Below are positions 1 to 10,863 of a DNA stretch of 22,897 nucleotides, piece after piece; the stretch's first letter is position 1, and each line of letters starts with the position of its first letter. The position numbers were made by a program, and so were the translations under genes. Below the pieces are notes generated by a model. That model made no database searches and was not told the origin of the DNA. It saw nothing but the letters and a program-made list of their open reading frames with translations. Source of the stretch: Prorocentrum cordatum (lineage: Eukaryota; Sar; Dinophyceae; Prorocentrales; Prorocentraceae); contig CAUYUJ010020539.1 in assembly GCA_963575745.1 (NCBI GenBank), forward strand, positions 132,069 through 154,965. The letters run 5' to 3'.

Positions 1-1282
1 ACACAGAAAGACAGAGAGACAGAAACACAGACACACAGACACACATACACACAGACACACAGACAAACGGACACACAGACACACAGACACACAGACACAC
101 AGACACACAGACACACAGACACACAGGCACACAAACACGCAGACAAACAAACACACAGAAAAGACTGACAGACACACAGACACACAGACACACGGACACG
201 CGGACACGCAGACACACAGGCACACAGACACACGGACACACACAGGGACACACAGACACACTGACACACAGACACACAGACACACAGACACACAGACACA
301 CAGACACACAGTCACATACACACACAGACACACTAACACACTGACACACTGACACATAGAAACACAGACACACAGACACACTCACACACGGACACACAGA
401 CACACAGGCAACCGGACACACAGACACACAGACACACGTACACACGGACACAAAAAAGACACAGAAAAAAACAGACACACAAGCACCGGGACACACAGAC
501 ACACAGACACGCAGACACACAGACACAGAGACCCACAGACACACAGACACACAGACACACAGACACACGGACACTCAGACACACAGACACACAGACATAC
601 AGACACACAGACACAAGGAAAGACAGAAAGACAGAAAACCAGGCTCACAGACACACAGACACACAGACACACATACACACAGACACACAGACAAACGGAC
701 ACACAAACACACACACAGACGCATAGACACACAAACACGCAGACAAACAAACACACAGACATACAGACACACTAATACACAAACACACAGACACACAGAC
801 ACTCAGGCACGCTGACACACACAGCACCAGACACACAGACACACAGACACTCAGACACACAGACACACACACACAGACACACAGACACACAGGCACACGC
901 AGACACGCAGAAACACCAACACAGAGACACGCAGACACAAGGGCACACAGACACGCAGGCACAAAGCCACACAGACACACAGACACACAGACAAACAGAT
1001 ACACAGACACACGGACACACTCACACACGGACACACAGACGCAAAAAAACACTGACACACAGACACTCAGACACACAGACACACTGACACACAGACACAC
1101 GGACACCCAGACACCTAGACCCACAGGCACGCAGACACACAGACACACAGACACACAGACACACAGACACACAGCCACACAGCCACACAGACACACAGAC
1201 ACACAGAGAGACAGAAACACAGGCACACAGGCACACAGACACACGGACACACAGACACACAGACACACAGACACACAGTCAC

Positions 1283-1325
<43 letters not shown>

Positions 1326-1340
1326 CACAGACAGACAGAC

Positions 1341-1418
1341 CGACGGGGCTGCCAGCGCCACGCGCGCACACACAGACACTGACACACACACACACAAACA
1401 CGCGCACACTCACACGCA
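1341..1418. repeat. GC-rich island in the satellite, copy 1
   Basis: A short non-satellite island (CGACGGGGCTGCCAGCGCCA and following bases) sits between a (CAGA)n run on its left and a CACACGCGCAC-type run on its right. It is the only GC-rich non-repetitive stretch in the first part of the array, and it recurs almost unchanged at 3142. It marks one register of the roughly 1.8-kb higher-order repeat and may be a remnant of unique sequence amplified with the satellite. Confidence 0.8.
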
Positions 1419-3095
1419 AATACACGCGCACAGACAGACAGACAAGCACACACACACACAGACGCACAGAAAGGCAGACACACAGACAGATCCACAGACA
1501 GACAGACACACAGACATACTGACATACAGACACGCAGACACACAGACACAAAAGACACGCAGAAACAAGGATACACAGACACACAGAAAACCAGTCACAA
1601 GGACACACAGACACCCAGACACGCAGACACTCAGACACACAGACACACGGACACAAACACACAGACATACAGACACACAGACACGGACACACGGACACAC
1701 GGACACAAAAGACACACGGACATACAGACACACAGACACACACACACAGACACACACACACAGACACACAGACACACAGACACACAGACACACAGACACA
1801 CAGACACACGGACACACAGACAAACAGACACACAGACATACAGACACATAGACACACAGACACACAGACACACGGACACACGGACACACTGACACCAACA
1901 CACAGACACACAGACACACCAACACCAACACACAAAGACTGACAGACACACAGACACACAGACACACGGACACACGGACACACAGACACAAAGTCACACA
2001 GACACACGGACACACACAGGGACACACCGACACACTGACACACTGACACACAGACACACAGACACACACAGACAACACAGTCACATACACACACAGACAC
2101 ACTAACACACTGACACACTGACACACAGAAACACAGACACACAGACACACTCACACACGGACACACAGACACACAGGCAACCGGGCACACAGATACACAG
2201 ACACACAGAGACCTGGACACAAAGAAAGACTTAAAAAACAGACACACAAGCACAGGGACACACAGACACACAGACACGCAGACACACAGACACAGACACC
2301 CACAGACACACAGACACAATGACACAGAGACACACGGACACTCAGACACACAGACACACAGACATACAGACACACAAACACAAGGAAAAAACAGAAAGAC
2401 AGAAAACCAGGCTCACAAACACACAGACACACAGACACACATACACACAGACACACAGACAAACGGACACACAGACACACAAACACACAGACACACAAAC
2501 ACACACACACACAGACGCATAGACACACAAACACGCAGACAAACAAACACACAGACATACAGACACACAAATACACAAACACACAGACACTCAGACACAC
2601 AGGCACACTGACACACACAGCACCAGACACACAGACACACAGACACTCAGACACACAGACACACAGGCACACAGACACACAGACACACAGGCACACGCAG
2701 ACACGCAGAAACACCAACACACAGACACGCAGACACAAGGGCACAGAGACACGCAGGCACAAAGCCACACAGACACAAAGACACACAGACAAACAGATAC
2801 ACAGACACACTGACACACTGACACACAGACACACAGACGCAAAAAAAACACTGACACACAGACACTCAGACACACAGACACACAGACACACAGACACACG
2901 GACACCCAGACACCCAGACACACAGACACGCAGACACACACACACAGACACACAGACACACAGACACACAGACACACAGCCACACAGCCACACAGACACA
3001 CAGACACACAGAGAGACAGAAACACAGGCACACAGGCACACAGACACACAGACACACAGACACACAGACACACAGACACACAGACACACAGACAC

Positions 3096-3126
<31 letters not shown>

Positions 3127-3141
3127 CACAGACAGACAGAC

Positions 3142-3219
3142 CGACGGGGCTGCCAGTGCCACGCGCGCACACACAGACACTGACACACACCCACACACAC
3201 ACACGCGCACAAAAACACA
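3142..3219. repeat. GC-rich island in the satellite, copy 2
   Basis: Second copy of the island at 1341, offset by 1801 bp, with a C-to-T change in the GCCAGTGCCA part and minor differences downstream. The same flanks (CAGA run on the left, CACGCGCAC on the right) are conserved, so the duplicated unit includes the surrounding satellite. Confidence 0.8.
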
Positions 3220-3914
3220 CGCAAGTACACGCGCACAGACAGACAGACAAGCACACACACACTCACAGACGCACAGGAAGGCAAACACACTGACAGATCC
3301 ACAGACAGACAGACACACAGACATACTGACATGCAGACACGCAGACACACAGACACAAAGACACGCAGGCACAAGGATACACAGGCACACAGAAAACCAA
3401 TCACAAGGACACACAGGCACCCAGACACGCAGACACTCAGACACACAGACACACGGACACGCAAAAACACAGACATACAGACACACAGACACGGACACAC
3501 GGACACACGAACACAAAAGACACACGGACATACAGACACACAGACACACTGACACACAGACACACAGACACACAGACACACAGACAAACAGACACACAGA
3601 CACACAGACACACACGCACACAAACAAGCAGACAAACAAACACCCAGAAAAGACTGACAGACACACAGACACACAGACACACGGACACACGGACACGCAG
3701 ACACACAGGCACACAGACACACGGACACACACAGGGACACACAGACACACTGACACACAGACACACAGACACACAGACACACAGACACACACACACAGAC
3801 ACACAGGCACACGGACACAGACAAACAGACACACAGACATACAGACACATAGACACACAGACACACAGACACACGGACACACGGACACACTGACACCAAC
3901 ACACAGACACACAG

Positions 3915-5255
3915 ACACACCAACACCAACACACACAATTGACAGACACACAGACACACAGACACACGGACACACGGACACGCAGACACACAGTCAGACA
4001 GACACACGGACACACACAGGGACACACGGACACACAAACACACAGACACACAGACAACCAGACACACAGATACACAGACACACAGACACACAGACACACG
4101 GACACACCGACACACTGACACACAGAAACACAGACACACAGACACACTGACGCACGGACAACACCGACACACAGGCAACCACACACACAGATACACAGAC
4201 ACAAAGACACGCGGACACAAAGAATGACAGAAAGACAGACACAGAGGCACAGGGACACACAGACACACAGACACACACACAGACACATAGACACAGAGAC
4301 CGACAGACACACAGACACACAGACACACAGACACACGGACAATCAGACACACAGACACACAGACACACAGACACACAGACACACAGACACACAGAAAGAC
4401 AGAGAGACAGAAACACACACACACACAGACACACATACACACAGACACACAGACAAACGGACACACAGACACACAGACACACAGACACACGGACACACGG
4501 ACACACTGACACCAACACACAGACACACAGACACACCAACACCAACACACACAGATTGACAGACACACAGACACACAGACACAAGGACACACGGACACGC
4601 AGACACACAGTCACACTGACACACGGACACACACAGGGACACACGGACACACAAACACACAGACACACAGACAACCAGACACACAGATACACAGACACAC
4701 AGACACACAGACACACGGACACACCGACACACTGACACACAGAAACACAGACACACAGACACACTGACGCACGGACACACCGACACACAGGCAACCACAC
4801 ACACACCGATACACAGACACACAGACACACGGACACAAAGAATGACAGAAAGACAGACACAGAGGCACAGGGACACACAGACACACAGACACACAGACAC
4901 ACAGACACATAGACACAGAGACCGACAGACACACAGACACACAGACACACAGACACACGGACAATCAGACACACAGACACACAGACACACAGACACACAG
5001 ACACACAGAAAGACAGAGAGACAGAAACACAGACACACAGACACACATACACACAGACACACAGACAAACGGACACACACACAGACACACAGACACACAG
5101 ACACACAGACACACAGACACACAGGCACACAAACACGCAGACAAACAAACACACAGACATACAGACACACAAATACACAAACACACAGACACACACGCAC
5201 ATACACTCAAGCACACTGACACGCACAGCACCAGATACACAGACACTCGCAGCAC
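3915..5255. repeat. Higher-order satellite repeat, period about 0.62 kb
   Basis: Landmark variants recur about 616-620 bp apart in this part: ACCAACACCAACACACACA before TTGACAG near 3921 and 4536, GGCAACCACACACACA near 4170 and 4790, and AAGAATGACAGAAAGACAG near 4222 and 4838. The AGAAAGACAGAGAGACAG landmark near 4390 and 5006 also occurs at the very start of the window. This shows tandem duplication of blocks much longer than the 8-bp unit. The 1.8-kb spacing further left is close to three such blocks. Confidence 0.7.
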
Positions 5256-5347
5256 AGCCTTGCCCTAGTCTGCCCGCTACGCCCCCCCCCCGTCTTGCTT
5301 CTCCTCTCTTGCCCCCTCAAAACCCAGCCCCCACCGCACCCCCCGCC
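5256..5347 (-). other. Candidate 3' terminal region of the element
   Basis: Only about 90 bases lie between the last stop and the satellite. On the minus strand they hold G-runs of 6, 5, 3, 5 and 10, with the 10-G run at 5282-5291, and a CTAG at 5265-5268 right before the satellite. Helitrons end in CTRR after a short hairpin. CTAG fits, but no hairpin is possible in the G-rich stretch; the G-runs could form a G-quadruplex. The exact end is uncertain. Confidence 0.35.
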
Positions 5348-6300
5348 CTATCGACCCGCATGCCAGGCGGACCCCGCAGACGGATCCAGCTCATTCCCCT
5401 GCATATCCACGCCCCCCCCTCGGGCCCCCTCCGAGACCCGCTGCGACGCGCGCGTCGCATCCCCCAAATCGCGGCTGCGCCGGAACGCAGCCAAGTGCTC
5501 GATCCTTCCCGCGCCGAAACCTGTGACCACTCGCGCGGCGCCGCCGCCACTCGACGGCCCAGGCGGCTCCGCGCGCCTCGGGCGCACCAGCACCCCCCCT
5601 CGTATGTACGCGCCCTCGCCCGCGGCAGCCCCCTCCTCGACCGCGACGGGGCCGGGCGCCAAACGCGCCGACCTCCTCCGAGGGACCTCCGCCTCTGACC
5701 GAGGCTCCACCTTTCGCTTCCCCGACGCTGGAGCCCTCCCCGCCCCCAGTCTTACCCCCTCAGCGCCGCCCCCCGTCTCCACCGCTGCCACATCTTTCCC
5801 CCCCGCGACACTCGCGCACGCCACATCGCCACCTAGACCCCCGCCGCCCGCGCGCGCCCCCGCGGGCCCTCGGGCACCTCGGACGCGGCCTCGCCCAGCG
5901 ACGTCGCGCTCCCCGCCGACATCCCTAACTCCAGCCGCGGTGACCGCGCCACCCGCCGCCCCTGCATCCGAGCGAGGCGTCGCCGTCTTCCCCCGTGCGC
6001 GCCGCGCGGCAGAACGCGGAGCGGCGCCACCCGGCGAGCCTGAGACCCCCCCCTCTCTCGGAGACACCGCCCCCCCGCCAACCCCAGCGGTCAAGTCGCG
6101 GACGCCTGCCGCGCCCCTTGACTCGGCTGCGCCCGAAGCCGCGCCCTCCGTCGTGACCGCTAGCCGCCCAGCGGTACCATCACCATCGACGGCACGCCCC
6201 TCCCCTGACTCGGAAACCGCAAACTTCCTCCGCAGGCGCCTGCTCGCGGAACGCGGCTTGGCAGCGGCAACCGAGACAACGCCCCCCCTGCGTCCTCCAC
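5348..6300 (-). CDS. Disordered C-terminal tail of the polyprotein
   Basis: Downstream of the USP the original frame becomes Gly/Ser-rich and ends at 6160. Another frame, open from about 6300, gives a more protein-like composition (KFAVSESGEGRAVDGDGT, SGAAESRGAAGVRDL, SGKRKVEPRSEAEVPRRRS) and ends in a TAG at 5348, just before the 3' end of the element. I see no domain, only low-complexity Gly/Ala/Arg sequence with a basic KRK cluster. The frame change is inferred from composition and is less certain than those in the core. Confidence 0.4.
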
Positions 6301-9066
6301 GGCCTGGCCCTGCACCAACTCCACCGCCGGACGTAGCCTCACCCCCCGACCCGACAGAGGCCGAAGCCCCGGCCCGATCGCCAGCGACGCCGCGCGCGCG
6401 CCCGTTCCCTCGGGCCGCCGACGCCCCACCCCCCCCTCGCGCTCCGTCGCTCCGTCGGCGTCACCGCCAACAGCCCCACCCCCGCCCCATCCGCCGCCAC
6501 CAGACGCACTCGCATCACTGCCCCCCGGCCCACTCCCGCCACTGCCCTGCCCCTCACGCGCTGCGCCCACCTCGGTCGCACCTGCGCCCGCGCCCTGCCC
6601 CTGACCGCGGCCCAGGCGGCAATACACTGCCATGTACGCCTCCTTCTGCTTGATGTGCGCCGGCTCGCCTCGGATCAAGCGCGGTGGCTCATCGTCGTCA
6701 AACATGAAGTACCTCCCATCATGAACGCGGCACAGAGTCGTGTAATGGCCGCTATTCACTGACCGCCCATTGTGGTAAACCACACCGACCAACTGCATCT
6801 GGGGAAGCCCTGGCAGCCTCAGGTGCTCTTCCACCCACACTGCCTCCCGCGCCTCGGTGCCCCTCCTCAATTGAACCACCAGAACCTGTGGCACACCAGT
6901 TGCTCTCGTCTGCCTCACGTGCTTAACCCGGTCGTGCTCGTCGCGGCAACACCCCGGGCATCTCTTCTCGATTTCTTCAGGAGCACAGAAGTCGCAGTAC
7001 AACTCCTGCAGCATCAAGGGCCCACCTGGACGTCCATGAACACGCAGCTTCAGTACATCCTCAGCCTCGTACGCGACAGTCTCGTAATTGCACACGTCAC
7101 ACTTCTCCCGCTTCTCCACGACGAACCCGAACATCTGATCAACGCACGTCACCCGCAGATTCACCGCGCGGATGCTATCGGGTTCCCGCTGCGCAAACCG
7201 ACCTGCCAACATCTCTGCGTCACGCGCAGCCACCATCAGCTTACCCCAATACGCAAACACATCCTGCTGCTGCCACGGGTCATTGAACTCACTCGGCCGC
7301 CCCATCACATCGTCGTCGCAGTCAACGCTCGTACGCCGCAGCACACTCACAGGTCCCTGCTGCCAGCGTCGCGAGCACAACTGGTTGTACGTCTCCCACA
7401 TCCCGCACACGCAACAACGCCCCGTGCCCCGGTCCTCGCACTGCTGCTCTGAATGCCATCGAAGCCACTCCAAGACGGCAGGCGTCCGCAACATCAGCTG
7501 CGTCACACTGACCACGTAGCAGGTGTGCCATGGCCGCGGCATCCCTCGGACGGGCACGCACCGCACGCTGTCCCACGAAGCCGCGCGAATGCCAGCCACG
7601 TTCGGGACATACCTGTCTGCCGGGCACGGTGGCGGCGGAGGCGGGCAGGGGCTCGGTGGCGGCGGAACCGGGCGACCCAAAGCAAACAAACTCTGTGGCC
7701 CGAACGCTGCGGATATCGCTGGTTCCCGACGGCGCTGTCGGCGGCCGGCAGCCCGCTGCTGCGTCCGCAAGTACGCCTCTCGATCTCGATCCTGCGCCTG
7801 CTGCCGGGCCAGAGCCGCGGACTCTCGACCACGCTGTAACCGACTCTGAACCTCCACACCCTCCAGTCTCTGTGACTGATCGCGCGTCGCCTGCAGCACG
7901 ACTCGCGCGCGCTGCGCCACGGCCCTCATCTTCTGCCCCCGAGATCCAAAGCACGCGTGGGCACGCACATACCCGAACAGCCCATAGTGGTCGGACATGT
8001 GGAACTCGGAACCCTCGAAGAACACCTTCCCTTTCCCTACCCAGTGCACCTCGGACCAGAGGTCCGCTCCGAAGAGCACCCGGTCACGTCTCTGGCCAAC
8101 AGCCCCCCTCTCGCCGAGACCCGAATAGAACTTATTGCCGGGGCAACCCCAGGATCGGCCCTCATACCATGCGTCCCTCAGACGCAACTGCTCCCCGGCT
8201 GCCTGCACCTGCGCATCCGTGCTGTTCATGTCGCCCACGATGAGCAGCCGATGGCATTCGTCCCCGCACTTCGCCACAATCTTCCCAAGTATCGCACGAC
8301 GCCGTTCCCATGACGCGTCCGTGGGCAGGTGCACAGCCGCCACGTGCACATGCCCATCGCCGCCGGCGCCGCCGTCTCCGGGCACCTGGACACGGCACAG
8401 CACGCACGGATCCTGCCCTGGCACAGCCACAGATTCCGCCCGCAGACCGTGCCTGACGTACAGATGCACATACCCACTGGACTCGTGCGCCTGCGCAACG
8501 CCCGCCAATTGAAACTCCCCTGACAGCTCCTCGTACGCGCCCCCGCCCTCGCACTCCTGCAAGGCAACGACGTCACACCCGCGCGCCTGCCTCCAACGGA
8601 GCACCTCGCCAAGAACCGCGGCGCGCTGATCCCGCGCGGTCCAGGAATGCGGCGCCACGGCAGCGCGATGCCCCCCAGCAATGTTCCACGTCGCAAACGA
8701 CAACGTCGACGCGCCCTCAAGGCCCTCTCCCTCGCCTGCCTCGTCCACGGCCCTCCCCACCACACCCGCCATCGCCCAGCCCGCGCCCGCCGCACTGGGC
8801 CCAGACACATCCGCGCGCGGGGCGACGCCGAAGAGGTCCAGAGCGTCACGGCACTCCTGGTCCGAGAGCAACAACTCCATGACATCCCGCGCACCACGCG
8901 CGCCGACACCCGCGCGGAAAGACGCGAACGCGCCCCGCAACGCACGACACACGTCTGGCACGAACGACTCCGCCGACGCATCCAGCACCCTGGCACCGGC
9001 CCCGCGACCAACGTGGCCCAGCAGGAGTCCGAGTGCGCGGCGATCCTCTGCGAAGGCACCCGAACG
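6160..9066 (-). CDS. EEP nuclease (TDP2-like) fused to a ubiquitin-specific protease
   Basis: A leader of about 120 residues (FAEDRRALGLLLGHVG, then a DVMELLLSDQE helix) precedes an EEP nuclease (8706-7969), a Gln/Arg-rich helix, a proline hinge (PPPPSPCPPPPPPC, near 7665-7620) and a USP-type deubiquitinase (7593-6619). The EEP catalytic boxes are TWN, LQE, GDMN and SDHYGL; the USP triad is Cys at 7519-7521, His at 6745-6747 in SGHY, and the FDDD Asp box. Both domains lie in one uninterrupted frame, which makes a true fusion likely. Helentron elements can carry an EEP nuclease after the helicase; the added USP is unusual. After about 6450 the Gly/Ser-rich tail seems to change frame. The first in-frame codon for this reading is near 9066; 8988 is not an ATG. 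Confidence 0.85.
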   Translation of the reverse strand, partial: RSGAFAEDRRALGLLLGHVGRGAGARVLDASAESFVPDVCRALRGAFASFRAGVGARGARDVMELLLSDQECRDALDLFGVAPRADVSGPSAAGAGWAMAGVVGRAVDEAGEGEGLEGASTLSFATWNIAGGHRAAVAPHSWTARDQRAAVLGEVLRWRQARGCDVVALQECEGGGAYEELSGEFQLAGVAQAHESSGYVHLYVRHGLRAESVAVPGQDPCVLCRVQVPGDGGAGGDGHVHVAAVHLPTDASWERRRAILGKIVAKCGDECHRLLIVGDMNSTDAQVQAAGEQLRLRDAWYEGRSWGCPGNKFYSGLGERGAVGQRRDRVLFGADLWSEVHWVGKGKVFFEGSEFHMSDHYGLFGYVRAHACFGSRGQKMRAVAQRARVVLQATRDQSQRLEGVEVQSRLQRGRESAALARQQAQDRDREAYLRTQQRAAGRRQRRREPAISAAFGPQSLFALGRPVPPPPSPCPPPPPPCPADRYVPNVAGIRAASWDSVRCVPVRGMPRPWHTCYVVSVTQLMLRTPAVLEWLRWHSEQQCEDRGTGRCCVCGMWETYNQLCSRRWQQGPVSVLRRTSVDCDDDVMGRPSEFNDPWQQQDVFAYWGKLMVAARDAEMLAGRFAQREPDSIRAVNLRVTCVDQMFGFVVEKREKCDVCNYETVAYEAEDVLKLRVHGRPGGPLMLQELYCDFCAPEEIEKRCPGCCRDEHDRVKHVRQTRATGVPQVLVVQLRRGTEAREAVWVEEHLRLPGLPQMQLVGVVYHNGRSVNSGHYTTLCRVHDGRYFMFDDDEPPRLIRGEPAHIKQKEAYMAVYCRLGRGQGQGAGAGATEVGAAREGQGSGGSGPGGSDASASGGGGWGGGGAVGGDADGATEREGGVGRRRPEGTGARAASLAIGPGLRPLSGRGVRLRPAVELVQGQAVEDAGGALSRLPLPSRVPRAGACGGSLRFPSQGRGVPSMVMVPLGG
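6619..7593 (-). other. USP (peptidase C19) deubiquitinase domain
   Basis: The Cys box is WHTCYVVSVTQLMLRTP, matching xxTCYxNSxLQxLxxTP. The His box is VGVVYHNGRSVNSGHYTTL, with the Tyr/Phe-rich RYFMFDDDEP box after it. Zinc-finger-like CxxC pairs (KCDVC near 7101, CDFC near 6996, CPGC near 6958) lie between them, and a RATGVPQVLVVQLRR strand fits the P-VL-I-L-RF box. The Asn that normally lies five residues before the Cys is Arg here, and the Gly-Asn of GNTCY is replaced, so activity could be reduced. Confidence 0.85.
7969..8706 (-). other. EEP nuclease domain, TDP2-like
   Basis: The domain has all EEP boxes: FATWNIAGGH (Asn at 8685), VVALQECE (Glu at 8556), LLIVGDMNSTD (Asp at 8232), RRDRVLFG and FHMSDHYGLFGYV (His at 7989). 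Order, spacing and details such as the ERRRAILGKI helix before GD-N, RxDRxxF and SDHxGL fit tyrosyl-DNA phosphodiesterase 2 better than the AP endonuclease form known from non-LTR elements, in my reading. TDP2 cleaves 5'-phosphotyrosyl-DNA bonds. The subfamily call is from memory of motifs, not a search. Confidence 0.75.
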
Positions 9067-10100
9067 TGCGGCGCCTCCCCAAACTCTACCACTGGTGGCG
9101 GGCGCCGCCCATCACTGGCCTGGATCGGCCGCAGCAGCGCGTCGATATTCCGAGCGATTCGCCCTGCAACCGCCTCCCTCCGGCCTCGATCGTACACGCA
9201 CACGGTCAGAGACTCGGCACGCCCGAGCGCCTCCCCCGCCCGACCAGCCTGGACGCGCACGAAGATCCAATCCTGGGGAACGCCAGACACGCTCAGAGCG
9301 TCCACGGCAGCAACCATCAGCAACTCCTTCTTATCGCTGACGCTGCTCGCGTCCCAAACGCTCGTCCAGTTATGCGCCACCCGAGCAAAATGCTCTGGGT
9401 TCTCCTCCGCGCCGACGTGCTCGCCCACCTTTGCCGATGCCACAGTCATCGGCAGGTCTAACCCTGAGCACAGCTGTCGCGCCACCTTCAGGAAGAACTC
9501 CAACGCCTGACGCTCCAGTCTGCCCTCCGCCAGAGCGCTCTCCGACCGCACGTTCACGACCCACTTGTCCATCTGCAGCGCGCAGCCACCGCGAACGTCC
9601 CCGAACGCATCCTTCATCTTCCTGGCCGCCTTATCCAAGCTTCCGTGCAGTCTCGGCGGCTCCAGCGCACCCATGGCTTCCTTCACAGCGCTCATGTGCA
9701 GCGGGCCCAGGCTCGGTTCCACGACATCGAACACGCGACCATCCCACCGCCCACACGCCACCCACCGATCCATCATGTCAGCGACACGGCCCAACAACTC
9801 CACTCCGTCGTCGTCCGGGCGCTCCCGCGACAGCCGCGCAGCGGCAGCCCTCAAACGCCCCCGCAACTCTTCCTCCGTGTCAACACCAGAGAAATCCTCT
9901 GCATCCCCACCCGCCAGCTCCCGCGCGGCCTCGCGTTCCTCCAACGTCACACCGCGCACCCTCTTCCGGTCCAGGAGCCTGTCAGCCACGGCGGTCAGAC
10001 GCCGCCGCGCGACGTCATCACCCCCCGCCTCGGCATCGACAGCCTCAGCCAACGCGGACACGCACGGCGCGCCGTCCTCACCAGAGCCAAGTGTCATCAT
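9060..10100 (-). CDS. Uncharacterised segment between helicase and EEP nuclease
   Basis: This open segment overlaps the end of the helicase frame by 23 bases (start ATGATG at 10100-10095). It has a plausible protein composition: mostly charged helices with a Trp-rich block (MDKWVVNVRSES, RVAHNWTSVWD) and a hydrophobic strand pair (ELLMVAAVDAL, DWIFVRVQAG). I recognise no family. The true frame leaves this one near 9060-9090, where the following nuclease frame takes over; the formal frame runs on to 8226 as an Arg/Cys-rich shadow of the nuclease. It may be a separate gene start or an internal piece of the polyprotein that has lost its frame by one base. Confidence 0.5.
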
Positions 10101-10863
10101 CCACCACTCTGTTCAGACCTCTGAGCCTCTCCGCCTGCGCCGCACGGACGGTCTCGAGACGGCCCAACAATCTCCCCGCCGCACACCTCTCCTCTGCGGT
10201 CCACAAATCCGCCTCGCAGTACCCATACTTCCGCAACGTTGACGAAGCGCGCGCCTCCACCCGCAGCTCGAACCGACGGCGCTCCCGGAACGCCGTCGCG
10301 TGCCTGGCCCGCATGAAGTCCGCGTACTCCGGCAAGTCTTCCTCGAACACCAAGTCCCACGGATGCCTGACGCGCGTCGTTGCGACGAACCCGATCCCAG
10401 CGACGGCCGCGGTCTTCGCCGACATGTGCACGAGGACTTTCGCCAACGTCATCCCCTGCGCCTTCCAGTGCGTCAAAGCCCACGCCAGCTGCAGCGGGTA
10501 GTTCTCGCGCGCGAGGCCGTCCTCCGTCGTGGACGATACAGTCTGCCTCCAGATGGGCACCCAGTTCTTGCGCACAGGATCGTTCTTGAAGAAAGTCCGC
10601 GGCTCGCCATTCTCGTCCTTTCCCAGATCGACGTCGTCGAACTCGACGAAAACACAAATGGGCGCCTGCAGATCCGGGCGCGCACTGTTGTGCGGGTCCG
10701 CCCCGTCCGGCCACATGTACCCGCGCAGCGTGCCCATCGCCCCGTTCATCAACCCCGCCTCGACCCCCAAGTTCTGCGTCAGCAGCACGCGCGCCCCTTC
10801 ACACATGTGAAGCTCGTTCTCGATCCCTCGGAAATCGTCGGCCGCCATCTCTTCCGGCCGAGA
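10078..10863 (-). CDS. Pif1-family helicase, C-terminal motifs
   Basis: After the TAA at 10864 the same frame continues with CEGARVLLTQNLGVEAGLMNGAMG, the family's GARVMLT-NL----GLVNGA box. Motif V is ALTHWKAQGMTL (10479-10444), equivalent to AxTIHKSQGxTL, and motif VI is GFVATTRVR (10395-10366), equivalent to YVALSRVR; the LS to TT change is unusual. An ATG at 10848 could serve as a secondary start but lies inside the domain. A helical tail follows to a TGA at 10078. Whether the helicase truly ends here or runs on is unclear, because the next frame overlaps it by 23 bases with an ATGATG. Confidence 0.88.
   Translation of the reverse strand, partial: SRPEEMAADDFRGIENELHMCEGARVLLTQNLGVEAGLMNGAMGTLRGYMWPDGADPHNSARPDLQAPICVFVEFDDVDLGKDENGEPRTFFKNDPVRKNWVPIWRQTVSSTTEDGLARENYPLQLAWALTHWKAQGMTLAKVLVHMSAKTAAVAGIGFVATTRVRHPWDLVFEEDLPEYADFMRARHATAFRERRRFELRVEARASSTLRKYGYCEADLWTAEERCAAGRLLGRLETVRAAQAERLRGLNRVVDDDTWLW

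Larger units (their letters stand above)
1..5255. repeat. 8-bp satellite (ACACAGAC)n with higher-order structure
   Basis: The whole stretch is built from the 8-bp unit ACACAGAC with substitutions (ACACGGAC, ACACTGAC, ACAAACAC, ACGCAGAC) and small indels. Because 8 is not a multiple of 3 and the unit has no stop codon on either strand, every frame stays open: minus frames read as Leu/Cys/Val/Ser repeats and plus frames as Thr/Gln/His/Arg/Asp repeats. There is no start context, domain or composition that suggests a gene. Longer-range order is visible: landmark variants recur about 1.8 kb apart in the left part and about 0.62 kb apart in the right part. The satellite stops abruptly near 5255, where the GC-rich transposon begins. 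No telomere-type repeat is present. Confidence 0.95.

Noticed and set aside
333-5255. Many long Cys/Val/Ser-rich minus-strand frames (up to 815 residues) and Thr/Gln/His-rich plus-strand frames
   Set aside because: They are translations of the stop-free 8-bp satellite in all frames; there is no sign of a gene.
1-5255. CRISPR array or telomere
   Set aside because: Units are 8 bp with no unique spacers, and no telomeric repeat unit is present.
5295-6653. 452-residue Pro/Ala-rich plus-strand frame
   Set aside because: It is the antisense of the Gly/Arg-rich tail and USP end; GC-rich DNA leaves antisense frames open.
9060-10100. Resemblance to an Argonaute MID domain (WVVNV box, then strands ELLMVAAVDAL and DWIFVRVQAG)
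   Set aside because: No PIWI domain follows and no MID-specific residues can be shown; the similarity is only in layout.
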